A model generated the notes under the pieces. The model saw only the letters and a program-made list of their open reading frames with translations, ran no database searches and was not told where the DNA came from. From Adiantum capillus-veneris (Eukaryota > Streptophyta > Polypodiopsida > Polypodiales > Pteridaceae), in contig CM043957.1 of NCBI GenBank assembly GCA_014529385.2, positions 68,012,503 to 68,076,502 of the forward strand: DNA of 64,000 bases, read 5' to 3'. Of the stretch, positions 21,418 to 31,645 are shown in pieces. The translations under genes and the position numbers were made by a program. Every line of letters starts with the position of its first letter. The first letter of the stretch is position 1.

Positions 21418-22242
21418 GTGCAAGTCATCATGGCGGCAGCAGTTGTCAAGCAACCAAGATACCAAGGGTTGGAGTCATTGGCTCCAATTATTGGCTACAT
21501 TTTGGAGGATGAGTTTCCACAAGACTTCACAAAAGCTCAGAAGAGGAGACTCATGAAGAATGCAAGCGCGTATCTCTTCCTAGAAGGATCCCTCTATCAA
21601 AGAGGGAAGGATCAAGTGTGCAGAAGAGTACCAACTATCAAGGAAATTCTAGCCATTCTAAAAGGTTTGCATGAAGAGGCATGTGGTGGTCATTTTTCCC
21701 AAGAGTTAACTGTGAAGAAATTTGCGCTTGCACGGTATGTATGGCCAAATCTGCATGTTGATGTCCAACATTGGTGTAAAAGTTGTCACAATTGTAAAGT
21801 AAATGGGAATAGAAAATTGGTTTATGGTCCAAGGCAAATCATGCTTGCTAATGGACCCTTTGAAAAGTGGGGCATTGATGCTATGGGTCCTTTGCCTAGG
21901 ACAAAAAATGGTAAACTCTACATTCTAGTGGTTGTAGACTATATGACTAGGTGGGTGGAAGCACAAAATGTGGCAAGGGTAAATGGGTTACAGTGAGCAG
22001 GTTTGTCTACACTAATATTTGTTGTAGGTTTGGAACACCTCTAGAGATTTTTTTTGATAATGGTCCAGGGTTCAAGAAGGGTTTACTCATAGGGTTTGGT
22101 GGAGAAGACTAATGGTGTCATTGCAGACATCATTAGAAAGATGATGCAAAACAAAACAAAGTTATGGGATGACTTCTTGGATGGTGCCATGTGGGCATAT
22201 TGAACCACATATAGGGAGGCAACGGAGTTCACACCATTTCAC
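21418..22242 (+). pseudogene. gypsy-2 integrase, N-terminal and core part
   Basis: The frame 21418-21996 has a zinc-binding H..H/C..C segment (LHEEACGGHF ... WCKSCHNC) and the first catalytic Asp in KWGIDAMGPLP, then VVDYMTRWVEAQN. A stop after VNGLQ (about 21996) and small shifts break the rest of the core (22000-22242). FGTPLEI, FDNGPG and NGVIADIIRKMM are still readable in other frames, and about 60 residues around the Glu are disturbed. Confidence 0.85.
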
Positions 22243-22860
22243 TTGGTGTATGGTCAAGAGGCTTTGCAGCCTATCGAGCTCAATATTCCAACAATGCGGC
22301 TTCATGGCAAAGGTGCACAAGATGATCAAGAGGTATGGATGGATCGACTTCTTACGTTAGTGGAGCTTGAGTGGAAAAGAGAAGCAGCTTATGAGTGCTA
22401 CAAGAGGAAATCCACACAAGCAAAAGAAAAGCTCGACAAGAAACTGAAGGACAAAGGCATCAAGGAAGCAGAGCTTGTGCTAAGGTATGACAATCGACTT
22501 GACAATCGTTTTGATGCCAAATTTGGACCTAGATGGCAAGGGCCATACATAGTCAAGAAGGATTTCAATTCAAGTTATTATCAGCTTATAGACTTGAATA
22601 GTAAAGAGCACTCCAGGAAGGTAAACGGGTATCGCTTGAAGCCCTATTTGAGTCGCCTTCTACCAAAGGATCTACCGAAGGACTGTGAAAAAGCGACTAT
22701 CTCATGTAAGTTTTGCTGCATGAAGCATGAGTGTGACAAGAAGCCACACAATGAAAATCCTGTCAAGGGACCAGATATCATAGAGGACTCAAGAGCACTC
22801 TCTTTGCAAAAGATACTTTATGATGGTCATGAATATACCATCATCCTGGGGAACGGCTAA
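22243..22860 (+). pseudogene. gypsy-2 integrase C-terminal part
   Basis: 205-codon frame starting VYGQEALQPIELNIPT. It includes VLRYDNRLDNRFDAKFGPRWQGPYIVKK and VNGYRLKPYLSR, the GPY/F-like C-terminal module. It ends GNG(stop) exactly at the LTR start, in the sequence GGCTAATGATAGCC, which also occurs at the same place in gypsy-3. No chromodomain follows, in contrast to gypsy-1. The last 50 residues have several Cys (CKFCCMKHEC) that could bind metal; this is speculative. Confidence 0.8.
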
Positions 22861-24432
22861 TGATAGCCATTTTTCGGCTCTCCGTATTGCCATAGTGAGT
22901 TATCTCACCCTACAAAAATTACCTAAACACTGTGGCTATTCTTACATTTTCATTGTACATAGGCGTGTGTGAGTTAGGGGACCTTTCCCATATCTTCTTA
23001 AAACCCTCAGCTAGCTAGTCACCGGACTAGTTGAGCCAAAAAAATAAATAAAATCAGAAAAAATAAAACTTATTATGCCTCATTTGTGTGTAAATATTTC
23101 ATTGTACATAGGACCTAAATATAGGAAATTTTATAATTATTTTGGTATGCGTTATTTTCCTATGTATGCTATGTACATTGATTCACCATTACCATAATTT
23201 TTCTTACCTATGTATTCTATAAAAAATCATTTCATGCAAGCTTTCTCTTGTTTTTGGGCGAGAATCCACTCCAAGGGAAAACTTCAAAAATACCTTTTCC
23301 CATCAATCATTACCTTTCACTAAATTCATATTTCTTAGAGGTATTTTTTCTTATCTCTCGTAAATAAATATACTTCAATAAAAACAAATGAGGGTCCCCT
23401 CATTTGATTCCTTATATTTGCATATATATCTTTTTTCCATTTTACATTTATATATAGCTGACACTATTCTAGATTCCATAAATTGTTTATATACTAGCCT
23501 GTTTTTTTTTCATCATATCCATGTATTATATTTATGCATAATCCACAACCATGCACATTTTCAAACCCCTAAGAATCAATTAGGTCATGTTCTAATGCAA
23601 GGAGTGGCTCACCTTTGGAGCCATATGCAAATTCAACAAAAGGGGGGCCACTAAAGACTTTTTTCTGAAGAAAAACATGTATTTTGGTGGGATTCTTTAT
23701 ATCCATCTCGACTCCGAATTTGAAGCGGTGGTCAAAAGAGAAAATGTGGATCAAGAGCTGAATAATCACCTCAAAACTTTTGGTGATTTTTGGAGCAACC
23801 AACGGTGAGCTAGGATTTTTTGAGTGGACCCCAGTCTGTCCACTTTTCTCACAAGTAGCCCATAGTCTTCTCTCACTTCTTTCCACACTTCTACACACAC
23901 ACACACACACACACTCATTCCTCTCAATCCCTCACTCAAACCTGCACCTTTTATGGTTTCCCTCACCTTCTTCACCATTAACCTCCCCTCTTACTTCCAT
24001 AGCTCTCATATGAGCTCTACATGTACATACACCATCTCTATGCCTCTCTCTATTACTTCCAAAGTACAATTCCATCTTACCCCTTCTCTATATACATAAA
24101 ATTCAGCATGTAAATCATACTTAACCTCTGCAAATTAAGAGATCTCATCAACCGAATTTCTATTTTCATCGTGATAATCAACCTTGGCGGTGGTGGCGTA
24201 AAGAAGAGAAGACGAAGAAGATGATCGATAGTCATTTTGGGAACCAACACAGGTAAGTACTTCTTCAAGCTTCACCATCACAAGGATTTCCTCACTTCAT
24301 TCAACCATCTTACTTCAACCATCCACCCCATTCTACCCATTGTAAATATATCATTAACTTTCTAGTGATTACTAATACTAACCGCTAACATACTAACACA
24401 AAATAGCCATTGACCTAACCCTAGAAGACACC
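22861..24432 (+). repeat. gypsy-2 3' LTR (LTR-B), left piece
   Basis: Starts TGATAGCCAT directly after the integrase stop and matches LTR-A closely to about 13408. At 24432 the match stops inside AAGACACC and resumes after the same 8 bases at 47394-47401. Confidence 0.9.
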
Positions 24433-25009
24433 GAGGAATCTCAAAGAGCGAGATAGGGCAAGGCACATATACAAAACAAAAGCAAAACATGATTTCTTAG
24501 GTGACTTCAAGCACAACAACAAAAAATTAATTCAAGATTGCACCTATTTTTAATGGTAAATCAACCACAATTTTTTGACCGACAAAACCTTTTTAGAGAA
24601 ATTTAGTGGAAAAACCTTCTCTTAAATTTTCCATGTTTATATGGGCATTGCTCAAAGTTTGTGGACTGCTTGGGATTCCTAGTCTACTGACTTGTACATC
24701 ATGCCTCAACCCAGATTACCAACCCAATGTGTGATGCCCTTATGCTGAAAGGATTTTTTGGCAACTTCTAACTCTAACTATAACAATGGAGAGAGGGATC
24801 TCTCGAAATTGCCACATGGCAATTAACAGGAAGTGGGTTCGTAACTATGATTGTCTCTATTTTCTTCACGATTGTTTAGAGATACCAAACGTCAAATTTG
24901 AACTGAGCTGCCCTCGATGACATTGGCACCCTCCTCCTTAGTCCGCCCCATGGACCTCCATATCTGTGCTACACAAGAATGGATAGGCATCATTCTCTCT
25001 CTCTCCCTC
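24433..25009. other. Left end of the insertion block, no gene seen
   Basis: Mixed-composition sequence without convincing coding frames on either strand. Contains short A-rich runs (24470-24520). Nothing recognised. Confidence 0.5.
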
Positions 25010-25110
25010 CCTCCTTCCTTTTAATGGGGTTTAGTCATTGCCATTCAGCATGGAAGAAAATAGCAACAAAGAGGAAAGTGAAGGAAGAATCTTTGGCAGG
25101 GAAAGGATAG

Positions 25111-25190
<80 letters not shown>

Positions 25191-25273
25191 GTGTAGTCAT
25201 TGCCATTTGGCATGGAAGGAAATAGCAACGAAGAGGAAAGTGAAGGAAGAATCTTTGGCAGGGAAAGGATAGT
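25010..25273. repeat. Tandem duplication around a CT microsatellite
   Basis: An approximately 85-base segment (GTCATTGCCATT..GCATGG, ending CAGGGAAAGGATAG) occurs at 25036-25110 and again at 25196-25270. Each copy is preceded by pyrimidine-rich DNA, and a pure CT array of 77 bases lies at 25112-25188. The unit is therefore CT tract plus about 85 bases, duplicated once, probably by slippage or unequal exchange. Confidence 0.85.
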
Positions 25274-25339
25274 ACATGAAGCACCAGTTCCCAGCCCTCT
25301 CTACCCAAAAACATTTTTGCAGGTTTGGTCATCGGAATA

Positions 25340-25510
25340 GAATTCAGTACATGCACCGGTAGGGGCCTCAAAACAGGCGTTGGTATATTTAAAAAAATAT
25401 CGGCACATGTAACAGTGTGTGTTCCGGTGTATGTGACAGCGTGTTTTTTGACGGTGTATATACCGGTGCATATACCGACGACACCATACCAGCGTGTATT
25501 TCGATACTTA
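25340..25510. repeat. CCGGT/TATACC-rich degenerate repeat
   Basis: Multiple short motifs such as GCACCGGT, TTCCGGTGTATG, ATACCGGTGCATATACCG and CATACCAGCGTGTAT. They are degenerate and partly self-complementary. The CCGGT core recalls the intron minisatellite at 6170-6640, but unit length and spacers differ. Confidence 0.5.
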
Positions 25511-25583
25511 TTCTAGTGCATTTTACTTTTAAAAGAAGCTTTGTCTCGTCGATACCTGCACCAATTTTTGTGCGACGTGTTGT

Positions 25584-25585
<2 letters not shown>

Positions 25586-25663
<78 letters not shown>
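25586..25663. repeat. (CT)39 microsatellite
   Basis: Pure CT array of about 78 bases. The frames reading SLSLSL or RERERE across it are translations of the repeat, not genes. Confidence 0.95.
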
Positions 25664-25665
<2 letters not shown>

Positions 25666-25933
25666 CGTTGAAAATTGCCTTCTGCTTACTGTCTCGTCAT
25701 GCCCAGTAAAGAAGACCTCCGACATCTGCCTCTTAAGCTGTCACAAGAGGGTGACTCATCTATGATAGGCTTAGACAAGACACACATTGGCAATCGATAT
25801 ATTACTTTTTTTCCCTTTTTTTTTGACAGAGCAAGACGCACATTGACGACCACTATACCATTTCCTTTTTACATTTTTTATGATGAAGCAAGCAACAACA
25901 ACAACTAGCACATTAAATAAGTAGCTAGGTTTT

Positions 25934-26238
25934 TTAAAGCTTGCTTATAGGAGGCACATTTCTGGTGATAGATTTCACTTGGTGTCTCTTAAGGATAGTG
26001 ACGGTTAGCACACCAGCTTTAATTACAGCTTTCACATAATCCAATTTGACAGTATCAAGCAGTTGAAATTGTCGAACAAAATGGCCAAGCGATCTCTCTA
26101 CGGCATACCATGTCACGGGTCCTTTCTCTTCCACATTCTTGAACTCCCCAGTGATTTCCAAGGTACCGTCTCCATGCACATGCACTTGCTCATCCAATTT
26201 GAAGATGTGGGTGCTCGAAGTCCTCCTCTTTCAAATCG
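25934..26238 (-). pseudogene. Small heat-shock protein (Hsp20/alpha-crystallin) C-terminal fragment
   Basis: The minus-strand frame reads STHIFKLDEQVHVHGDG, LEITGEF, WYAVERSLGHFVRQFQL, VKAVIKAGVLTVTI, VKSI. This is the order of the alpha-crystallin domain: the start F/VFK.D, the ISGER-like strand (here ITGEF), the E-R-S-x-G-x-F-x-R-x-F signature and the conserved GVL motif followed by a short tail. Full sHSPs bind unfolding proteins as oligomers. Here the N-terminal arm and part of the first strands are missing: an in-frame stop lies just upstream of about 26238 and the segment between FKLDEQ and GDGTL is shortened. A truncated gene copy inside the insertion block. Confidence 0.82.
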
Positions 26239-26367
26239 TAGGGATGTGCTTGCAATAAAATGCATTAGTTTGACAGATTCTTAGTACATTCAGAGAGCCC
26301 TCCAAGCCCACGATAGCGCTCTCATCTGCTTCTTCGTGCGCGTATGGTTGAACCTTCCCCAAACCCC

Positions 26368-26504
<137 letters not shown>

Positions 26505-26571
26505 GCCCGCCTTCCTCCTCCCCTAACTAGAAATCTCATCGCATGCCAACATCTCGCAGGCTTTCCAGACT

Positions 26572-26730
26572 TTCACGAGAGGGCCAAAGATGAACCGGGA
26601 GAGGGAGCTTTCATGGATGCGATATCAACCAAAAGAAGGAAGAAGAAAGCGAGAAAACTTTCATCCCCAAAGCATACTAAAATGCTTGCAATGCCATGTA
26701 ATCAGCCTATGCTTTATCGGCCATGACCAC
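26572..26730 (+). other. Possible exon-like frame with a basic cluster
   Basis: After a pyrimidine-rich stretch and an ATCTCGCAG acceptor-like site (about 26560-26568), one frame reads [20 protein letters not shown] and then KRRKKKARK, a nuclear-localisation-like cluster, before stopping at about 26730. It might be a third captured exon in the block, but it is short and without a recognised family. Confidence 0.2.
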
Positions 26731-26857
26731 TAAAAGATGCCATTGCTATTGCATACTCTTTCATCCCCAAAGCATACTAAAATGCTTGCAATGCCATGCA
26801 ATCGGCCTATGCTTTATCGGCCATGACCACTAAGAGATGCCATTGCTATTGCACACT
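26658..26857. repeat. 100-bp tandem duplication
   Basis: Two adjacent copies with period 100 of the segment starting CTTTCATCCCCAAAGCATAC. They differ at only a few sites (for example GTAATCAG versus GCAATCGG), so the duplication is recent. Confidence 0.9.
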
Positions 26858-27319
26858 CTTTCTCATAGCTTTGATATTTAATTGCTCAGAATCGTCGTAG
26901 ATTCCACTGAGGCGACGACTTCCCTTGCAATTCAGGCCTCAAAATTGAAGGACGGGATGGGGTTTTGAGCTGTGACAGCCGCTAGATCTACCTTGCCAAT
27001 AGCTGTGCTAGACCACTCATGTGAAGGCACATTCTGCGCCAGTGACTTCAATCATTTTTCTCTTAAAAAAATGTGCACGACCATGCGCTATCCCTGCCCC
27101 ATCGACTTGTGTCACTCTTGTCGGCGAGCTTTGCACGAGACCCGTCGAGCTTTGTGCGAGCCCCGTCCTCTTGCGGTGCTTCTTGACCCTTGCTGCCTGC
27201 GCCTTCTTTTTTCGCCTCAGGAGTCTGCACCTTCCCTTTTTCCTTTCATGCCAAACAGCATCTCCTGAAGATTCTAACCAACAAGGATTTTATGAAATGT
27301 GTATGACATACTCTTTCAG
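26858..27319. other. Non-repetitive DNA between duplication and palindrome
   Basis: Open frames exist on the plus strand (26972-27332) but no family is recognisable. Composition is Cys/Ser/Leu-rich in all frames. No gene called. Confidence 0.4.
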
Positions 27320-27385
27320 TTTTAAAAAATAACTCTCTGAAAGAGCGCGCGCCGGCGCGCCCTCTTTCAGAGAGTTTTTTTTTAA

Positions 27386-27387
<2 letters not shown>
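27320..27387. repeat. Large near-perfect palindrome (cruciform-capable)
   Basis: Arms AACTCTCTGAAAGAG (27331-27345) and CTCTTTCAGAGAGTT (27362-27376) are exact inverse complements around a centre C-GCGCGCCGGCGCGC-C that is itself palindromic, leaving one C:C mismatch. Outside, after one T:T mismatch, A6/T6 and TTTT/AAAA extend the pairing to 27320-27387. An unusually strong foldback sequence with a GC-only core, directly followed by a CT array. Confidence 0.93.

Positions 27388-27390
<3 letters not shown>

Positions 27391-27467
<77 letters not shown>
27391..27467. repeat. (CT)38 microsatellite
   Basis: Pure CT array of about 77 bases abutting the palindrome. Confidence 0.95.
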
Positions 27468-27470
<3 letters not shown>

Positions 27471-27567
27471 TCTATAGCTCACGTTGTTGCCTTCTATTTT
27501 TGCTGTCATTGCTCCTAACAGCTTCTGAGCGCGCTGCCCCTGATCCCCTCTATGTTTTGCGCTGCTG

Positions 27568-27676
27568 ATGGGGTCTCTGAGCAGTAGCAGCAGCCCGACG
27601 TTGGAGCTGGACTCGCAGGGCAACGAGCCGCTTCCATCGGGGTGGGAGAAGTGCCTCGATCTACAGGTAGCGTCTG

Positions 27677-27769
<93 letters not shown>

Positions 27770-27984
27770 TTACGTTTCTCTTGCAGACCGGGAGCATGTA
27801 CTACCTCAACCGTAGCACCGGCTTCAACACATTTAGCGACCCCAGATGAAGTTGCCCTCCGCGGCCACATCGACATTGAAAGCCACTCCTACTGCTCAAC
27901 ATCACCAGCCTCGTCATCACCATCTCATGAACTCATGGGTGCCCACATCCCCCTCCTCCTCCTCTGATCTCACCTTCGGCAGGG
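27568..27984 (+). pseudogene. WW-domain protein gene fragment with its intron
   Basis: Exon 1 (27568-27666, 33 codons) starts MGSLSSSSSPTLELDS and ends PLPSGWEKCLDLQ at a GTAGCG donor. The 120-base intron (27667-27786) holds an 80-base CT array and ends TTTCTCTTGCAG. Exon 2 begins TGSMYYLNRSTGFNTFSDPR. Together W26, the YY pair, N, T and the closing DP give a WW domain (binds proline-rich ligands), with Phe at the usual second Trp. The exon 2 frame then meets TGA. A +1 frame continues plausibly (MKLPSAATSTLKATP..., LMNSWVPTSP) to the retrotransposon edge, indicating a frameshift. Truncated by LTR sequence at about 27985. Confidence 0.78.
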
Positions 27985-28500
27985 AGAGGAGATGGTGCAA
28001 CCTACTTGGTGCGTTCTCTAGGGCGACTCAATGACGGTATATACTTATTGCCAAGAGCGTGCATACGTGTGTGCATCGACCATTGGAGTCGAGAGGTGCA
28101 TGTGGTTCCCTTCGCATGGTGCAATTTCCAAGGCAAACCCAACACACAAGATCCCCTCCCCGTGATGGTGATGGTGTCAATCCCTCCTACTACACTCTAC
28201 CCAATGCTTGGTTCCACATAAGTTGCCCCCCCCCCGATAGTGACCTCTCAGTGCCAATTTATAGGTGTTGGCTGCTTGGATTATGGTAATCCCAGTGTGG
28301 TTAGGGTAATCTTAATCGGGGAGACAAAGCAAGTGGTGGGCCCGGTGTGGTTGACCCTTGCTTTGTTTTGGGGAAGGTTATTAAAAGATGGGAATCTCTA
28401 GGTGGGCCTTTGTCACCATCACCTAGAGAGAGGATATTTACAAAATGGAAATTTACAATGGCTCGGGTGAAAACTTAAGATAATGGTAAAATAACCTAAT
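27985..28500 (-). repeat. gypsy-3-family LTR fragment (third LTR)
   Basis: Matches 29886-30400 and 43375-43885, an internal part of the gypsy-3 LTR, almost base for base (GAGATGGTGCAACCTACTTGG to AATAACCTAA). Both LTR ends are missing. At 28500 the sequence jumps from LTR directly to internal pre-gag DNA, marking a deletion. Confidence 0.88.
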
Positions 28501-29562
28501 ACATGCACAAAGGGTGAATTACTTACTTATACTCTTACCGTGCCAGTGTTGATGAGTCGGCACATCCACAAGAGGTCGTCACCTTTCATGGGTTCTACCC
28601 TTCCTTCGCTGCTTAGCACGTACGGGGTGATGGCGACGCGTCTGACCACTCCCAGTCTCTTGGCTAACAGCAATTGTAGGTAATTTCCGTAATCGGCGTG
28701 TTGCATGAATTCTACTCCATTCAGCTGCAGCTCATCTCCAGCCCACTGGGTCTCTCCCGTGGTAGAGAGCTTCTTCAGGATAAGTTGTACAGGGAGGGGA
28801 GGAAGGTCCTCCACTCGCTTCCCAAAACAGCGAGAGCAGTAGCCGAACCACTCTTCTCTAGGACATGGGAATCTTCTCACCACTTCTTCTTCTGGATTGT
28901 TGAAGTGGATTGGTAGCACTCGCATGCGTCGTGCAAATCTGTAGGCGACCTTCCGCCGCTTAGCTTCGGATGACTTCTTCTTTGACAAAGTGGGTACAAC
29001 CCGGCTCTCTGAGCTTGAAGCACTTGCTTGGCCAGATGCTTCTCCCTTCGGGGTCATGTGTTTTCAGGCTAGCCTATCTTCTCCTTGCCCTTGGCTCGAG
29101 CAGCCCCTTTAGGCCACTTTGGGGTTTTATCTTTGACTGCATTTTCTTTAGGGAAAAGAGGCCTCACCGTCTGCTTTCCTTCCTTGACGTGAATGACCTC
29201 CTTGCGATGAATGTCAATGTAGAAGACTTCAGCCCTTCCGTTGCCTTCGTTGTTGGCACTCATCGACCGTGTGCCTTGGTTGACAACAGTGATGGCAACT
29301 CACCAATCTCCCACTTGATGCTTTCGATTTATAGTTAGAACGAGCGACACGAGGTGGAGAATTTACCTCTTGAATGTTGATGACACTGCAGCCTGGTAGT
29401 AGCACCTCAATGAAGGCGGCTAGGGCCTCCTTTGTCTCTTCTTCTTCCGTCCTCCAGTTAGAAAATTCCTTTAGCCACTCGTCCATGATTGATAGTGGGC
29501 GTCACTTTCAGCATTGTAAACTGAAGGGTCTTAGAAAAGCCCTCCTCCGTCGGGACACCAAA
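28501..29562 (-). mobile_element. gypsy-3 internal fragment (pre-gag region), second copy
   Basis: Near-identical to 42010-43076. It includes the 176-codon frame 28527-29057, the small frames 29069-29263 and 29229-29486, and a mutated primer-binding site (TGGTGTCCCGACGG on the minus strand near 29560) next to the LTR. It lies downstream of an LTR on the element strand, where an internal region should not be. With the LTR fragment at 27985 it shows a multi-LTR (LTR-internal-LTR-internal-LTR) array with a deleted second interior. Confidence 0.85.
28527..29057 (-). CDS. Pre-gag ORF, 176 aa, unknown function (copy 2)
   Basis: Begins MTPKGEASGQASASSSES, with a basic KKKSSEAKRRK stretch (residues 25-36), then FPCPREEWFGYC and RCFG, LPPLPVQLILKKL, YLQLLLAKRLGVVRR, and ends INTGTVRV. 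The copy at 42041-42571 has the same length and only a few changes, so the frame was open when the copies separated. No family recognised; the FGYC..RCFG cysteines and the basic tract could suggest nucleic-acid binding. Confidence 0.45.
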   Translation of the reverse strand: MTPKGEASGQASASSSESRVVPTLSKKKSSEAKRRKVAYRFARRMRVLPIHFNNPEEEVVRRFPCPREEWFGYCSRCFGKRVEDLPPLPVQLILKKLSTTGETQWAGDELQLNGVEFMQHADYGNYLQLLLAKRLGVVRRVAITPYVLSSEGRVEPMKGDDLLWMCRLINTGTVRV

Positions 29563-29739
29563 TGACGGACGCAAAGCGGACCCCGAACCCCGACGGCCTC
29601 TAAAACGCCGGGGTCCGAATGGCTCGCCTCGAGCTTGCCACGGTAAAGCGAACAGGGGGCACCACCTAGCTTTGAGCGGCTAGGATGCAAAGCCCACGGT
29701 GATATGAACACCGCAAGCCTACACACCAAGAGAGAGAAA

Positions 29740-29792
<53 letters not shown>

Positions 29793-30289
29793 CTTGCAAT
29801 TGATGAAAACAACCTCGGGGGTGTGAGGGTGAGTTATTTCTGCAATATTTACAAGGTGTCATGCCGTGATGGTAGAGAGGTAGGAAGAGGAGATGGTGCA
29901 ACCTACTTGGTGCGTTCTCTAGGGCGACTCAATGACGGTGAATACTCATTGCGAAGAGTGTGCATACGTGTGTGCATCGACCATTGGAGTCGAGAGGTGG
30001 ATGTGGTTCCCTTCGCATGGTGCAATTTCCAAGGCAAACCCCAACACACAAGACCCCCTCCCCGTGATGGTGATGGTGTCAATCCCTCCTACTACACTCT
30101 ACCCAATGCTTGGTTCCACATAAGTTGCCCCCCCCGATAGTGACCTCTCAGTGCCAATTTATAGGTGTTGGCTGCTTGGATTATGGTAATCCCAGTGTGG
30201 TTAGGGTAATCTTAATCGGGGAGACAAAGCAAGTGGTGGGCCCGGTGTGGTTGACCCTTGCTTTGTTTTGGGGAAGGTTATTAAAAGAT

Positions 30290-31120
30290 GGGAATCTCTA
30301 GGTGGGCCTTTGTCACCATCACCTAGAGAGAGGATATTTACAAAATGGAAATTTACAATGGCTCGGGTGAAAACTGAAGATAATGGTAAAATAACCTAAA
30401 AATTACTAGGATGGCGTCGTGGTTGCGTGTTGTCGGCGAATGGCGTGCTGCCGGTGCGTCAGTGTCGAGCGTACTTCTTTTCGGAGTCGGCCGGGGCATG
30501 CCTTCAGTGCATTTCTGTTTTTTGTTGTTGGCAGCGCGTGCTTTGGATCCTTCTTCTTTTTGTTTGTTGATGTCGTAGCCTTTTCCTTCGTACTGCGGTG
30601 CGGTGCGTATATACGTGTGTGTATGTATTTGTCCATGAGGCGAGTGTGTGTGTGTGTTTTGTATAGGTATGTGTGTGTGAAAGCGTGCGTGGGAAGGGGG
30701 GTATCTCTAGGTGGGAATCTCTAGGTGGGCCTTTGTCACCATCACCTAGAGAGAGGATATTTACAAAATGGAAATTACAATGGCTCGGGTGAAAACTGAA
30801 GATAATGTTAAAATAACCTAAAAATTACTAGGATGGCGTCGTGGTTGCGTGTTGTCGGCGAATGGCGTGCTGTCGGTGCGTCAGTGTCGAGCGTACTTCT
30901 TTTCGGAGTCGGCCGGGGCATGCCTTCGGTGCATTTCTGTTTTTTGTTGTTGGCGGCGCGTGCTTTGGATCCTTCTTCTTTTTGTTTGTTGATGTCGTAG
31001 CCTTTTCCTTCGTACTGCGGTGCGGTGCGTATATACGTGTGTGTATGTATTTGTGCATGAGGCGGGTGTGTGTGTGTGTTTTGTATAGGTATGTGTGTGT
31101 GAAAGCGTGCATGGGAAGGG
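30290..31120. repeat. 423-bp tandem duplication within the gypsy-3 LTR
   Basis: The segment from GGGAATCTCTAGGTGGGCC to the GTGTGTGAAAGCGTGC run occurs twice in tandem (period 423: GGTGGGCCTTTG at 30301 and 30724). The same duplication with the same period is in the other LTR (43789 and 44212), so it existed before this copy transposed. Confidence 0.88.
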
Positions 31121-31219
31121 GGGTATTTATATATAATGTATATATATAATTTTTTATTTTTATTTTTTTTCTTCTGCGGATGGCCGGCGGCTTACTCTTC
31201 TGTGCAAGGCGGAGAGGAA

Positions 31220-31272
31220 GGGGGGGGGGGGGGGGGGGGGGTAGGATAGGGGGTGTGAGTGTGTGTGGGTGG

Positions 31273-31347
<75 letters not shown>

Positions 31348-31515
31348 GTGTTGGCGTATTTGTTGCTGCCCGCATGGCATTTGTGTGTGTGTGTGTTTCG
31401 AATGCAGAGCGCAGCGCACGGCGCATGGGGAGAGAGAGGAGGGGGGGGGGGGTGTTGTGGGGTGTGTGTGTGAGTGAGAGGGAGTGTGTGTGTGTGTGTT
31501 GGACTGCAGCGCTGC

Positions 31516-31571
<56 letters not shown>
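31220..31571. repeat. G22, (GT)35, G-runs and (AG)n in the middle LTR
   Basis: A 22-base G run at 31220-31241, (GT)35 at 31277-31346, further GT runs, a G run near 31440-31451 and an AG array from 31520. The other LTR has G12 and a much shorter GT array at matching places, so these tracts changed length after transposition. All long frames here (SLSLSL, THTHTH, CVCVCV) are repeat translations. Confidence 0.9.
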
Positions 31572-31585
<14 letters not shown>

Positions 31586-31645
31586 TAGATAGTTCTATTA
31601 TCGTCGTGGGAGGTCAAATATGACCTATGGGACCAAATGAACATG

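Larger units (their letters stand above)
11820..24432 (+). mobile_element. gypsy-2: Tat-like Ty3/gypsy retrotransposon, left part (rest at 47394-48502)
   Basis: 5' LTR 11820-14320, primer site 14325-14344, gag from 14869, protease, RT, RNase H, a second RNase H of the archaeal type, integrase and 3' LTR from 22861. The integrase lacks a chromodomain. Dual RNase H is the hallmark of the Tat/Ogre group. The 3' LTR is interrupted by a 23-kb insertion at 24432 and resumes at 47394. It is nested in the gypsy-1 LTR with a 4-bp CTAT duplication. Several stops and a solo LTR inside gag make it inactive. Confidence 0.9.

Noticed and set aside
31192-31644. Long minus-strand frame of Ser-Leu and Thr-His repeats (and similar frames at 35647-36168, 44306-45538, 44650-45525)
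   Set aside because: They are translations of CT, AC/GT and G-rich simple repeats in the LTRs and are open in several frames at once; no protein composition or motif supports coding.
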